This document shows positions 1 to 6,867 of a stretch of 27,455 nt of DNA, in pieces. Under the pieces are notes generated by a model. The model was not told the DNA's origin. It saw nothing but the letters and a program-made list of their open reading frames with translations, and made no database searches. This DNA comes from a virus. The position numbers were made by a program, and so were the translations under genes. Where the stretch lies: the IMG/VR virus record IMGVR_UViG_3300009076_000035, positions 1 through 27,455 of that record, one strand, 5' to 3'. Each line of letters starts with the position of its first letter. The stretch's first letter is position 1.

Positions 1-531
1 CTGCTACAGATTTGTTGTGGTGTTGTTTACAGCGAGGACGACTCAATTGTCATAGACAGCTCCTCGCGGTATAATACCCTTACTGATTTGCTGCAAGAGA
101 TAGGTGGGAAGGTAATAATCTTTGTGCCACTAAAGGGCGTACAGCGATGGCTTATAGAGAAGCTGCGCGGCGATGGCCACAGTGTGGAGCTTGTTAATGG
201 TGACGTTAGCTCTAAGGATAGGAATGAGATATTCCATAACTTCCAGCACACTGATGAGCCTAAGATACTACTGGCCCACCCCAAGGTTGCGGCGCATGGA
301 CTGACACTGACTGCGGCGAAGGATATTATTTGGTACGCTCCGATCTACTCACTTGAGCAGTACGAGCAGGCCAATGCAAGAATACGTAGACTGAATACGG
401 AAGGAAGAACTTCTGTGTGGCATCTCTACGCAACGAACTTTGAAGCGGAGCTTTATAGAAGGCTCCGAGCAAAGCAAAACACGTTAGCTGAGTTCTTAGA
501 CTTAGTGCGTGGTATTAATAGTAGTGACTAA
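1..531 (+). CDS. SNF2-type DNA helicase, C-terminal part (5' end outside window)
   Basis: Frame 1 is open from the first base, so this is the 3' end of a longer gene; internal TTG or ATG codons are not credible starts. The visible 176 residues form the second RecA-like lobe of a superfamily 2 helicase. A strand reading KVIIFVPLKGVQRWL opens the lobe. Motif V follows around KVAAHGLTLTAA, then motif VI around QANARIRRL, where the family consensus is Q-x-x-x-R-x-x-R. This is the usual layout of short phage SNF2-like helicases, which act on double-stranded DNA in replication or recombination. The DNA metabolism genes just downstream fit that role. The Walker A and B lobe is outside the window, so activity cannot be judged. 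The SNF2 family call is firm; the precise role is inferred. Confidence 0.85.
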   Translation: MLQICCGVVYSEDDSIVIDSSSRYNTLTDLLQEIGGKVIIFVPLKGVQRWLIEKLRGDGHSVELVNGDVSSKDRNEIFHNFQHTDEPKILLAHPKVAAHGLTLTAAKDIIWYAPIYSLEQYEQANARIRRLNTEGRTSVWHLYATNFEAELYRRLRAKQNTLAEFLDLVRGINSSD

Positions 532-548
532 ATTACTTGGAGAAATGT

Positions 549-932
549 ATGAACTATGAAACGGCAGCTGACCGATACCTAAAGGTCAGGAAAGAACTCG
601 ACGCGCTAGACAAAGAGTATAAGCAGCGCAAAGCCAGCATCAAAGAAAAGATGATAACGTTAGAAAACTGGTTTACTGTTAAGTCACAAGAAGATGGTCT
701 TTCATCTATCAAGACAGATGCGGGTACAGCTTATTGGTCAACACACCACTCAGCTACTGTAGCATCAAGAGAAGACTTATTTAACTTTTGCAGAGACAAC
801 GACGCGTGGGACTTACTAGAGTCGCGTGCTTCTAAGACTGCTGTTAGGAGTTACATAGAGGCTGCTGGCGAACCACCGCCGGGAGTTAATTTTAGTTCAG
901 TGAGTGTATTCAACTTTAGAAAAAACCAATAA
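549..932 (+). CDS. Conserved phage protein of unknown function in the replication block
   Basis: The protein has 127 residues if it starts at ATG 549, which has GGAG at 539-542 six bases upstream. A TTG four codons earlier (537) is possible but has no ribosome binding site. The N-terminal third is highly charged and helical (about residues 8-40), probably a coiled coil. The rest is a compact domain ending near GEPPPGV and a short hydrophobic/basic tail. This architecture, a charged helix followed by a domain with a PPPGV-like end, recurs in phage replication regions, but I know of no established activity. It follows the helicase by 17 bases and precedes the candidate SSB by 11, so it is probably co-transcribed and linked to DNA metabolism. 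Confidence 0.8.
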   Translation: MNYETAADRYLKVRKELDALDKEYKQRKASIKEKMITLENWFTVKSQEDGLSSIKTDAGTAYWSTHHSATVASREDLFNFCRDNDAWDLLESRASKTAVRSYIEAAGEPPPGVNFSSVSVFNFRKNQ

Positions 933-943
933 GGATTAGTATT

Positions 944-1834
944 ATGAACAACGTACAAGTACCAGCCCACATCGCCGCGCGTATCGCGGAACGTAACAAG
1001 ACCGGAGTTAAGTCATCACTTGCTGACGCTATCGTAACTACCTCAGCACCCAGTGTGCCACGTATCAGCATCCGTGCTGGAAAGTTTAGGTTAGTGGAAG
1101 GCGGCGTAGAAACAGTAGTAGGCGATAAGTTGGACGCTATTATTGTTGGCGTTAACCCTAGAGTAAGTAAAGTATTCTACTCCAAGGCATTTGACCCAGC
1201 AGCGGAAGACAAACGCCCAGCTTGTTTCTCTAGCGACGGCCTGCGCCCTGACCAATCAGTAGAAAGCCCAGCCAACGATAGCTGCGCCAACTGCCCAAAC
1301 AACGTACTAGGCTCTAAGATTCTGCCTTCAGGTGCTAAGTCTAAGATGTGTGCTGACCAGCGCCATTTAGCTGTCGTGCCCGCCGCAGACCCGCAGAAAG
1401 TCTATAGTTTAACTGTGCCAGTTAGTGCAATGCGCGCACTACGTGAGTACTTCACAGAGCTAGCTAATTATAACATCGGCCCAGAGGAAGCGATCACACA
1501 GCTTGGCTTTGACGAGCAGGCGAGTTATCCTAGGCTTCTGTTCAAGCAAAACGGTTATGTTCCAGAAAAAGCTCTTCCCCTAGTAGATACCTTGTTGCTG
1601 TCTGACGACACTAAGATTGCTATCAGGACTATGGCACCGAAGAGCGCTGGGCCAGCATTGACCGCGCCGCCAGCGCACGCCCAAGTAGCAGCACCGAAGG
1701 TGTCTATTCAGGACGATGAAGCGTCGGCGTACTATGAGCCAGCGCTAGACAGTAAGCCAGCAGAGCAGCCAGCAGTAGCGCCAGTTAAGCAGTCTGAAGA
1801 GCTTGAGATGAAGTTAGACAGCTTGTTCGACTGA
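944..1834 (+). CDS. Candidate single-stranded DNA-binding protein with Cys4 cluster and acidic tail
   Basis: The protein has 296 residues and starts at ATG 944, with AAGGA at 931-935. Residues 38-90 look beta-rich and could be the start of an OB-type fold. Four cysteines (C94, C114, C117, C136) sit in a loop rich in Asn, Pro and Lys and could bind zinc, as the C-x2-C and flanking cysteines of phage T4 gp32 do. After residue 230 the chain is Pro/Ala-rich and looks disordered. It ends in an acidic, hydrophobic-tipped peptide (SEELEMKLDSLFD), like the partner-binding tails of bacterial SSB and T7 gp2.5. Position between a helicase and a primase-helicase supports ssDNA binding. No family motif proves it, so the function is inferred. 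Confidence 0.6.
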   Translation: MNNVQVPAHIAARIAERNKTGVKSSLADAIVTTSAPSVPRISIRAGKFRLVEGGVETVVGDKLDAIIVGVNPRVSKVFYSKAFDPAAEDKRPACFSSDGLRPDQSVESPANDSCANCPNNVLGSKILPSGAKSKMCADQRHLAVVPAADPQKVYSLTVPVSAMRALREYFTELANYNIGPEEAITQLGFDEQASYPRLLFKQNGYVPEKALPLVDTLLLSDDTKIAIRTMAPKSAGPALTAPPAHAQVAAPKVSIQDDEASAYYEPALDSKPAEQPAVAPVKQSEELEMKLDSLFD

Positions 1835-1845
1835 TAACCCTAAGT

Positions 1846-1880
1846 ATGAGCCGATTAGCGAATCTAATCGGCTCATTTTT
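1846..1880 (+). terminator. Intrinsic terminator after the candidate SSB gene
   Basis: A perfect 13-bp stem (1846-1858 with 1864-1876) has a 5-base loop and a run of five T (1876-1880). It begins 11 bases after the stop codon of the gene at 944-1834. The next gene starts only 16 bases beyond the T run, so this is either a partial terminator inside an operon or a processing site. Confidence 0.85.
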
Positions 1881-1895
1881 GTCTGAGGATAGAGA

Positions 1896-4853
1896 GTGAA
1901 TACATTAGATTTTTTAAAGAGGGTATGCCCAGATCGGGATGCGATTGTAGTAACCCAATACAATAATAATAAAAACATTTTTTGGAACAGAGAAGTATTT
2001 ACTTACGCGGAGCTGGACGATGCCGCTGCTAACATGGCGCTTTGGGATAAGAACCCAGAGGCTACAATTTATTACAGTGTTGGCGCATTCGCTGACAACA
2101 TAGTTACTACGGATGAAGGCAAACAAAAGATTCGCCGTACCCAAGATAAAGCTACTTTCTTTAAGAGCTTATGCTTTGACCTAGACTGTGGTGGCGACAA
2201 GCCATATAAGACGCAGCGTGATGGACTCATTAAGCTGGCGGAAGTAGTCAAAGAATTAAAGTTGCCGAAGCCGTTGATCGTGTCATCTGGTATCGGTGCC
2301 CATGTATATTGGGTGCTGGACAAGTGCATATCTAAGCAGCAGTGGGTACAGGTGTCTAAGGCACTGAGTGCCGCACTAGCTTCCAAAGGCTTGGAGATTG
2401 ATAACTCTAAGATACACGATCCGTCTATGGTTCTGCGCCCAGTTGGCACGTTCCACAAGAAAACTTCAGACTGGAAAGAAGTTAAGGTGTTGCTCGACGA
2501 CGGCGTAGAACACGATGTGTTGCTGTTGGCAGGTAAGCTAACTGAGTGGATGGATACAACTCCACAACGCCCTGACCGGCCCCAGCGTAAGCGTAGTGCG
2601 ATGCTAGACGCGGTGCTCAACGAAGGCAACGACTTGGACATAGATTCCATAGCGGAACACTGTCAGCAGGTCAGGGCTATCGTAGAGAGCGGCGGAGTTA
2701 CCAACGCAGCGGGCGACCCAGTAGAAGAGCCACTATGGCGTGCGTCACTAGGGCTGGCTAAGTTCACGCCTGACCCAGAGCAAACTATCATACGTATCGC
2801 TGGCCAACACCCAGAGTTTGATCTAGAAAAGAATATGGAAAAGCTGGAGGGCTGGAATGCTACTGGCCCGACTACTTGCGCTACGTTCGCTTTGCATTGC
2901 CCCAAGGGTTGTGAGGCTTGCCCATACCAAGGCAAGAAGACTTCTCCGGCGCAGCTTAGTAGCACTGACGTGCAGGTTGTTGTAGTACAAGACGAATCAG
3001 GTGAAGATCAAGAAGTAGAGATTCCAATGCCTGAAGGCTACGTAATGCGTAGAGATCAAATCTACCATGAGATCGTAGTTAAAGACGAAGATGGAAACGA
3101 GACTAAAGATTGGGAGCTTACGAGCACTTACCCGATGTATATTGTATCAATATACTTTAGTCCTGAAGACCGGCAGACGTCGTTTACTTTGGCAATTAAA
3201 AAGCCACTTATAGGCTGGGAGCAGAACGACCACTTAGCAGCAGTGCTATCAAGTGCTGGCAAAGAGTTCTCTGGGTTCCTACTAGACAATCAGATATTTG
3301 GTTTGAAGTCGCTCAACCAACAAGAAAAAGTTAGAGGGTATCTTATGGACTACTTGCAAATGGTTCAGAGCCAAGTAGCTACCGGCTATGACTATAAGTC
3401 ATTCGGCTGGCAGAAAGACGGCTCGTTTATATGCGGGCAGCAGATCATTAACCCGCCGAACAACGCAACATCACGTCGTATTGTTGGCAACGCTGAGAGA
3501 TACAAGGAGCGCATCGTAGTCCAAGGCACCCGCGAGAAGTTCGTAGAGGCTATGGATATGCTGAACCTAGCAGGTACACAGGTGATCAGGACGTGTGCGC
3601 TTATCGCTACTACGGGTATCATCGCCAAACAAATGGGTATGGGCAGTAGCATTGTTTCTGTCTACTCAACGGACACGACAACTGGTAAAACGCTGTCGCT
3701 GCTTACTGTTAACAGCATGTTTGGTAACCCTCGCAGTCTTATACAAGGTAGGAACGACACTACAAACGCTATCTATGGTATGCGCGGCACGCTGAACAAC
3801 TTGCCTATGGCGATTGATGAGATCACCATGGCTGACGAGCATCAAGTAGCACAGATGGCTTACTCATTCAGTGAAGGGCAAGAGAAGACCACCATGACTC
3901 CCGGTCGCGATATTCGTCACCCTGCTGTGTGGGATGGCCCTACGTTTATGACTACGAACACTTCACTGATGAGCAAGTTCGATCAGGTGAAGCAAGAGTC
4001 CGAGCCATTGCGAGTCCGAGCGTTTGAGGTTCCACAGAACGATAGAACATTTGTATCTCTACGTGACGACAGTGGTGGCAAGGTGGCAAGTAACTACGCA
4101 GACCTACTGCTAGAGAACCACGGCTGGGCTTTCCCTGAGTTAGTGCAGGCAGTAGTCCACTTGGGTGGCCCCAAAGAAGTAGCGGCTAAAGGGCACGCAG
4201 ACTTCCACAAGACGTTTGGCTTTGACTTCGCCCCGCAGGAAAGGTTCTACGAGTCGATGATCAAGTCTGCTTGGACGATGGGTAAGATAGGTAGCAAGCT
4301 AGGCCTGTTCCCATTCGACGTTAAAGGCACGATAGAGTTTATGTTAGAGACTGTTACGAAGCTCCGCAAAGATACTGTGGATGCCAAGGTAGACGCTATT
4401 GATGTTATTGGCCAGTTTATGCAGCAGTACAACGACCAGATCATCGAAGTCACTCAGCCTTATGGTAAAGGCGGAAAGCCTATGGTTAGAGAGCCTGCCC
4501 CTCTCAAAGCCGTTATGCGAACGCAGTATGTGTACGATGCGAACAACCCGATTATGCCCGGCTCTACTTTGGCTATTAACAGGGCTGTGTTTAAGAAGTT
4601 CGTCAAGGAGAATAACGACGCAGAAGACCGCGTACTCCGTGAGCTGCAAAACATGGGTGCCTTGGTAGACTCCAACGCTAGAGTAACTATGTTCAAGAAT
4701 TGCAGAGGTAGAAACCCCGGTCAGGCGTGGTGTATACTTGTTAACCTAAACCACCCTAGGTTCATTGACTCTTTGTCTGGGGCGGACTTTAAGAAACAAA
4801 GTTCAGTGTCGTTGGCACTGCTTAACGGCTTACAGGATGCTTCCAATGGCTAA
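1896..4853 (+). CDS. Primase-helicase (AEP-like primase fused to DUF927-like helicase)
   Basis: The protein has 985 residues with a GTG start at 1896, preceded by GAGG at 1885-1888. The N-terminal part carries the three signatures of archaeo-eukaryotic-type primases: D95-x-D97 in CFDLDCGG, an S-G-x-G-x-H-x-Y-W segment with H136, and R181 in LRPVGTFHKK. A Cys cluster (C328, C335, C339, C342) follows and probably binds zinc. The C-terminal half is an ATPase: the Walker A region ends in TTTGKT (G597, K598, T599) and Walker B is MAIDEI (D641, E642). This resembles the helicase part of DUF927 and phage replication proteins. It would prime and unwind DNA at the replication fork. The glycine that usually opens the P-loop is absent (STDTTTGKT), though the GKT core is kept. 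The last codons overlap the HNH gene. Confidence 0.85.
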   Translation: MNTLDFLKRVCPDRDAIVVTQYNNNKNIFWNREVFTYAELDDAAANMALWDKNPEATIYYSVGAFADNIVTTDEGKQKIRRTQDKATFFKSLCFDLDCGGDKPYKTQRDGLIKLAEVVKELKLPKPLIVSSGIGAHVYWVLDKCISKQQWVQVSKALSAALASKGLEIDNSKIHDPSMVLRPVGTFHKKTSDWKEVKVLLDDGVEHDVLLLAGKLTEWMDTTPQRPDRPQRKRSAMLDAVLNEGNDLDIDSIAEHCQQVRAIVESGGVTNAAGDPVEEPLWRASLGLAKFTPDPEQTIIRIAGQHPEFDLEKNMEKLEGWNATGPTTCATFALHCPKGCEACPYQGKKTSPAQLSSTDVQVVVVQDESGEDQEVEIPMPEGYVMRRDQIYHEIVVKDEDGNETKDWELTSTYPMYIVSIYFSPEDRQTSFTLAIKKPLIGWEQNDHLAAVLSSAGKEFSGFLLDNQIFGLKSLNQQEKVRGYLMDYLQMVQSQVATGYDYKSFGWQKDGSFICGQQIINPPNNATSRRIVGNAERYKERIVVQGTREKFVEAMDMLNLAGTQVIRTCALIATTGIIAKQMGMGSSIVSVYSTDTTTGKTLSLLTVNSMFGNPRSLIQGRNDTTNAIYGMRGTLNNLPMAIDEITMADEHQVAQMAYSFSEGQEKTTMTPGRDIRHPAVWDGPTFMTTNTSLMSKFDQVKQESEPLRVRAFEVPQNDRTFVSLRDDSGGKVASNYADLLLENHGWAFPELVQAVVHLGGPKEVAAKGHADFHKTFGFDFAPQERFYESMIKSAWTMGKIGSKLGLFPFDVKGTIEFMLETVTKLRKDTVDAKVDAIDVIGQFMQQYNDQIIEVTQPYGKGGKPMVREPAPLKAVMRTQYVYDANNPIMPGSTLAINRAVFKKFVKENNDAEDRVLRELQNMGALVDSNARVTMFKNCRGRNPGQAWCILVNLNHPRFIDSLSGADFKKQSSVSLALLNGLQDASNG

Positions 4854-5106
4854 GAAACCTAGAGACTACAGGGCTGAGTACGACAAGTACCAAGGTACTG
4901 CTGAGCAAAAGAAGAACCGAGCTAAGCGCAACGCTGCTAACAAGGCGATGCGCGATGCTGGCAAAATCAAGAAGGGTGATGGCAATGATGTCGATCACAA
5001 GAAGCCGCTATCAAAAGGCGGCTCTAATAGTAAAAGTAATCTAGCGGTTAAGCCTAAGTCTAAGAACCGCTCGTTTGCTAGAACGAAAACCGGGAAACAT
5101 AAATAA
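4846..5106 (+). CDS. Small HNH-like endonuclease
   Basis: The protein has 86 residues from ATG 4846, overlapping the primase-helicase end by 8 bases; an ATG at 4837 is an alternative. The N-terminal 50 residues are basic and helical. The core reads DVDHKKPLSKGGSNSKSNL and is followed by a conserved NRS. This matches the short phage HNH layout, in which the D-H pair provides metal ligand and general base and N-x-x-x-N-L closes the beta-beta-alpha-metal fold. Such small HNH proteins can nick DNA during recombination or packaging. Here it sits at the end of the replication block, whereas packaging HNH genes usually lie beside terminase. Its target is unknown, and it could also be a degenerate homing-type nuclease. 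Confidence 0.75.
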   Translation: MAKKPRDYRAEYDKYQGTAEQKKNRAKRNAANKAMRDAGKIKKGDGNDVDHKKPLSKGGSNSKSNLAVKPKSKNRSFARTKTGKHK

Positions 5107-5122
5107 ATTTTTGGAGTTAACT

Positions 5123-5503
5123 ATGAAACTTAAGGTAACTATAGCGACAATAGCTATGACTGTAATACTTTCATCTACAAGCAACGCTGCCTGTACTTAT
5201 CGAACGGATAGCTGGGGCAATACTAATTATACTTGTGACGCCGGCAATGGCGGCACTTTACGCACCGACTCTTGGGGTAATACTCGGGATAGCGGCACCG
5301 GCCTTACTTACAGGAAAGATTCTTGGGGCAATACAAAAGCAAGTGACGGCACGATTTACCGAACTGACTCTTGGGGAAACACCAGAGGCAGTGACGGTAC
5401 AACTGCAAGGAAAGATTCTTGGGGTAATACTGTTATCACTGGCAAAAACGGCAGCAGAACAACCTGCCGCACCGACTCTTGGGGTAATACCCGCTGCAAT
5501 TAG
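5123..5503 (+). CDS. Exported protein with six DSWGNT repeats
   Basis: The protein has 126 residues from ATG 5123, with GGAG at 5113-5116. In-frame codons back to 5075 overlap the HNH gene and lack a binding site. The first 23 residues are a typical Sec signal: a lysine pair, a hydrophobic core (IATIAMTVIL), then SSTSNA, with cleavage likely after the NA. The mature protein is almost wholly made of six D-S-W-G-N-T units, each preceded by R-T or R-K and spaced 16-20 residues apart. Cysteine pairs bracket the first and last units and could form disulfides in the periplasm. Gram-negative bacteria carry similar repeat proteins of unknown role, which I recall only in general terms. It is probably an accessory gene, and no enzyme motif is present. 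Confidence 0.85.
   Translation: MKLKVTIATIAMTVILSSTSNAACTYRTDSWGNTNYTCDAGNGGTLRTDSWGNTRDSGTGLTYRKDSWGNTKASDGTIYRTDSWGNTRGSDGTTARKDSWGNTVITGKNGSRTTCRTDSWGNTRCN
5207..5491 (+). repeat. Six imperfect tandem repeats coding DSWGNT
   Basis: Copies begin at 5207, 5267, 5318, 5366, 5414 and 5474, giving spacings of 60, 51, 48, 48 and 60 bases, all multiples of three. The shared core codes Asp-Ser-Trp-Gly-Asn-Thr, with synonymous differences between copies. The array is therefore old or kept by selection on the protein. Confidence 0.9.
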
Positions 5504-5545
5504 ATCGAGGTTTCCCCTGACCTTTGAAGCTGGAGTGGTAAACTA

Positions 5546-6022
5546 ATGAAACTAACAGATAAAGAAATCCTAGACTTTGTAAAAGAAAACATAACAATAG
5601 TTAAAGACATGACAGGGCATATCGAAATAAAAGAAGTGCGCTGCTCCATTATTGGCGATGTTAATGGCCGTGTTATTGGCAATGTTAATGGCGATGTTAT
5701 TGGCAATGTTGGTGGCGATGTTTATGGCAATGTTTATGGCGATGTTTATAGGCATGTTCGTGGTAATGTTGGTGGCAATGTTTGTGGCGATGTTGGTTGC
5801 AATGTTGTTGGTAATGTTGGTGGCAATGTTTGTGGAAATGTTAATGGCGATGTTGCTTGCGATGTTGGTGGCAATGTTTATGGGCATGTTCGTGGTAATA
5901 TTTACGGCGAAAAGATGCTAGAGGAGGAAGAGTTACTTGATTGCTATATTACAAGCTACATTATTCCTCCCGAAACTGATGCTGCTGGCAATGTTGGCCC
6001 ACAAATAAAAGGTGTAAGCTAA
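5546..6022 (+). CDS. Tetrapeptide-repeat protein, probably beta-helical
   Basis: The protein has 158 residues from ATG 5546, with GGAG at 5532-5535. Residues 1-35 form a charged helical cap (KLTDKEILDFVKENI). Residues 36-119 are 21 uninterrupted units of the form x-G-[N/D]-V (IGDV, NGRV, IGNV, NGDV and so on) with no insertion. A regular glycine and valine every four residues suggests a stacked beta solenoid, reminiscent of the G-x-V-x-G runs of bactofilins. A short acidic C-terminal segment (EKMLEEEELLD) follows. Four cysteines lie inside the repeats. There is no signal peptide, so it is presumably cytoplasmic or in the virion. Its stop overlaps the next start (TAATG). The function is unknown. 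Confidence 0.8.
   Translation: MKLTDKEILDFVKENITIVKDMTGHIEIKEVRCSIIGDVNGRVIGNVNGDVIGNVGGDVYGNVYGDVYRHVRGNVGGNVCGDVGCNVVGNVGGNVCGNVNGDVACDVGGNVYGHVRGNIYGEKMLEEEELLDCYITSYIIPPETDAAGNVGPQIKGVS
5651..5902 (+). repeat. 21 tandem 12-bp repeats coding x-G-[N/D]-V
   Basis: 252 bases made of exactly 21 twelve-base units close to NNTGGCRATGTT. There is no length variation. All frames of this tract stay open because the unit contains no stop in any phase, which explains the long open frames on both strands here. Confidence 0.92.
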
Positions 6023-6399
6023 TGGTTTATATATTAAGCAGTAAAATGAAGACACCTGATGGAACAATACTAGAATCAAAGCATCGTCACGATTATGTGA
6101 CCCATACAGATGCCAACGGCAAAGAGTATATGCTAGATGGTGGCTGTGATTATGTTAGATGCTCTGCTAACGGTGATGAGGAAATGCTAACTGCCACCTC
6201 AGACGATAGCCATGAAGTGATAAGAGAAGTGGTCAAGTGGGGAACTTATGGTAAGAATGGTGATGAGACGCTGGTGCATGTAAAGATTGCTGATATGTCT
6301 ACACAGCACTTACAGGCTTGCTTAGATACTCAGAAAACCATGCGCCCAGCTTTGCGCAAAGTAATGCGAGATGAGCTGGAATATCGCAATGAAAGTTAA
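6022..6399 (+). CDS. Conserved phage protein of unknown function
   Basis: The protein has 125 residues. Its start shares one base with the stop of the repeat-protein gene (TAATG), so translation is probably coupled. The segment SKHRHDYVTHTDANGKEYM followed by DGG is distinctive. The rest has the pattern SDD-H-x-x-I-R and W-G-T-Y-G-K-N-G-D. Proteins with this overall pattern are widespread in phages of Gram-negative bacteria and have no assigned role as far as I know. It is soluble, has no membrane segment or signal, and has a single short Cys pair (about residues 42 and 47). It sits in an accessory stretch between replication and virion genes, which suggests an early host-takeover or regulatory job, but nothing in the sequence proves that. 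Confidence 0.78.
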   Translation: MVYILSSKMKTPDGTILESKHRHDYVTHTDANGKEYMLDGGCDYVRCSANGDEEMLTATSDDSHEVIREVVKWGTYGKNGDETLVHVKIADMSTQHLQACLDTQKTMRPALRKVMRDELEYRNES

Positions 6400-6565
6400 A
6401 ATACATAAGTTAATACAAGAGATAGTCGAGTCAGGTATTGAGTCTGGTTACAATAGGGCGCACAAACACACGGATGCGCCTACTGAAGAGACAATTAAAC
6501 ACTGCATCGAAGAGTACATAATGAACGGCTTTGATGAACACTTTACATTTGAACACGAGGAATAA
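6389..6565 (+). CDS. Small acidic protein of unknown function
   Basis: The protein has 58 residues from ATG 6389, overlapping the previous gene by 11 bases in another frame; CTGGA at 6376-6380 is the likely binding site. ATG 6371 would add six residues. The sequence is helical and acidic in its second half and ends FDEHFTFEHEE. The first half reads MKVKIHKLIQEIVESGIESG. It is rich in His and Glu and has no Cys, signal or membrane segment. I do not recognise a family. The tight overlap with the preceding gene suggests it is real and the last gene of the left-arm operon. Confidence 0.6.
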   Translation: MKVKIHKLIQEIVESGIESGYNRAHKHTDAPTEETIKHCIEEYIMNGFDEHFTFEHEE

Positions 6566-6572
6566 TAAAGAT

Positions 6573-6588
6573 ATACCATATATGATAT
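6573..6588. promoter_or_regulatory. AT-rich 16-bp near-palindrome, possible operator
   Basis: The sequence ATACCATATATGATAT is symmetric except for one base pair. It lies in the gap after the left-arm operon, about 25 bases upstream of the -35 region of the promoter at 6611-6639. It could be an operator, but no second copy was noticed. Confidence 0.3.
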
Positions 6589-6610
6589 GTAAGCCATGAT
6601 AAACAGTGAT

Positions 6611-6639
6611 TTCCGATCATAACCGATAGCCACTATAAT
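6611..6639 (+). promoter_or_regulatory. Sigma70-type promoter for the 22-codon gene
   Basis: A perfect -10 TATAAT (6634-6639) lies 17 bases after a weak -35 (TTCCGA, 6611-6616). The predicted transcript starts near 6646, about ten bases before the ribosome binding site at 6655-6659. A CCGAT pair (6613-6617 and 6623-6627) may be a regulator site. Confidence 0.6.
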
Positions 6640-6663
6640 GCCGCTTCAACTTACGGAGGCCTC

Positions 6664-6732
6664 ATGGTTCTTTACGGCATTATCATCACAGTAATAGGTC
6701 TACTAGCAATCGCTAAGCAAGACCTAACTTAA
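6664..6732 (+). CDS. 22-residue hydrophobic membrane microprotein
   Basis: ATG 6664 opens a 22-codon frame ending at TAA 6732. The binding site GGAGG (6655-6659) is one of the strongest in the window. The peptide is MVLYGIIITVIGLLAIAKQD plus LT: about 15 hydrophobic residues (2-16) followed by a lysine and a polar tail, as expected of a single inner-membrane helix with a cytoplasmic C-terminus. A promoter lies just upstream and a terminator hairpin starts inside the stop codon, so the unit is monocistronic. The role is unknown; small phage membrane peptides of this kind can act as lysis modulators, superinfection-exclusion factors or partners of host membrane proteins. The strength of its signals argues against chance. 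Confidence 0.65.
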   Translation: MVLYGIIITVIGLLAIAKQDLT

Positions 6733-6757
6733 AGCCTCTTAACTGGGGCTTTTTATT
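6731..6757 (+). terminator. Intrinsic terminator of the 22-codon gene
   Basis: An 8-bp stem with one G-U pair (6731-6738 with 6745-6752) has a 6-base loop and is followed by TTTATTT. It starts within the TAA of the microprotein gene. On the other strand it lies directly after the stop of the 37-residue gene, but that side has only a weak T run, so termination is best supported for rightward transcripts. Confidence 0.75.
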
Positions 6758-6866
6758 TCTTCTTATTTTTCGCTGTACGCTGTCCGCGTTTAGGCAAACT
6801 TTTCTTTAGGCATCTACCAGCTTTCTTACACTTAGTAGGGTGTGGGCAACCTTTACATGGTGTCAT
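6753..6866 (-). CDS. 37-residue basic Cys-rich protein, zinc-binding candidate
   Basis: The frame runs from ATG at 6866 to TAA at 6753, with GAGG seven bases upstream of the start, inside the end of the 84-residue gene. The peptide begins MTPCKGCPHPTKCKKAGRCL and ends in a Lys/Arg-rich tail. Cys4, Cys7, Cys13 and Cys19 (plus His9) give C-x2-C-x5-C-x5-C, enough for one zinc ion or for disulfides. About a third of the residues are Lys or Arg, so nucleic-acid binding is likely. It is the last gene of the late - strand block. Its position next to a second small basic gene suggests a packaged or late DNA-binding peptide, which is inference only. Confidence 0.72.
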   Translation of the reverse strand: MTPCKGCPHPTKCKKAGRCLKKSLPKRGQRTAKNKKK

Positions 6867-6867
6867 G

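Noticed and set aside
537-548. TTG start for the second gene
   Set aside because: ATG 549 has GGAG at proper spacing, whereas the TTG has none.
4765-4845. Upstream extension of the HNH gene
   Set aside because: It would lie wholly inside the primase-helicase end without a binding site, and the residues do not fit HNH proteins.
5235-5546. Second + strand frame across the DSWGNT repeats
   Set aside because: It has no binding site or signal, and the other frame has both.
5570-5921. Open frames in other phases across the 12-bp repeats (NIATNI- and MLVAMF-type products)
   Set aside because: They result from the stop-free repeat unit. Only the frame at 5546-6022 has a binding site, a non-repeat start and end, and coupling with the next gene.
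6448-6633. - strand frame of 61 codons near the left-arm end
   Set aside because: It overlaps a better supported + strand gene and promoter, and has no binding site.
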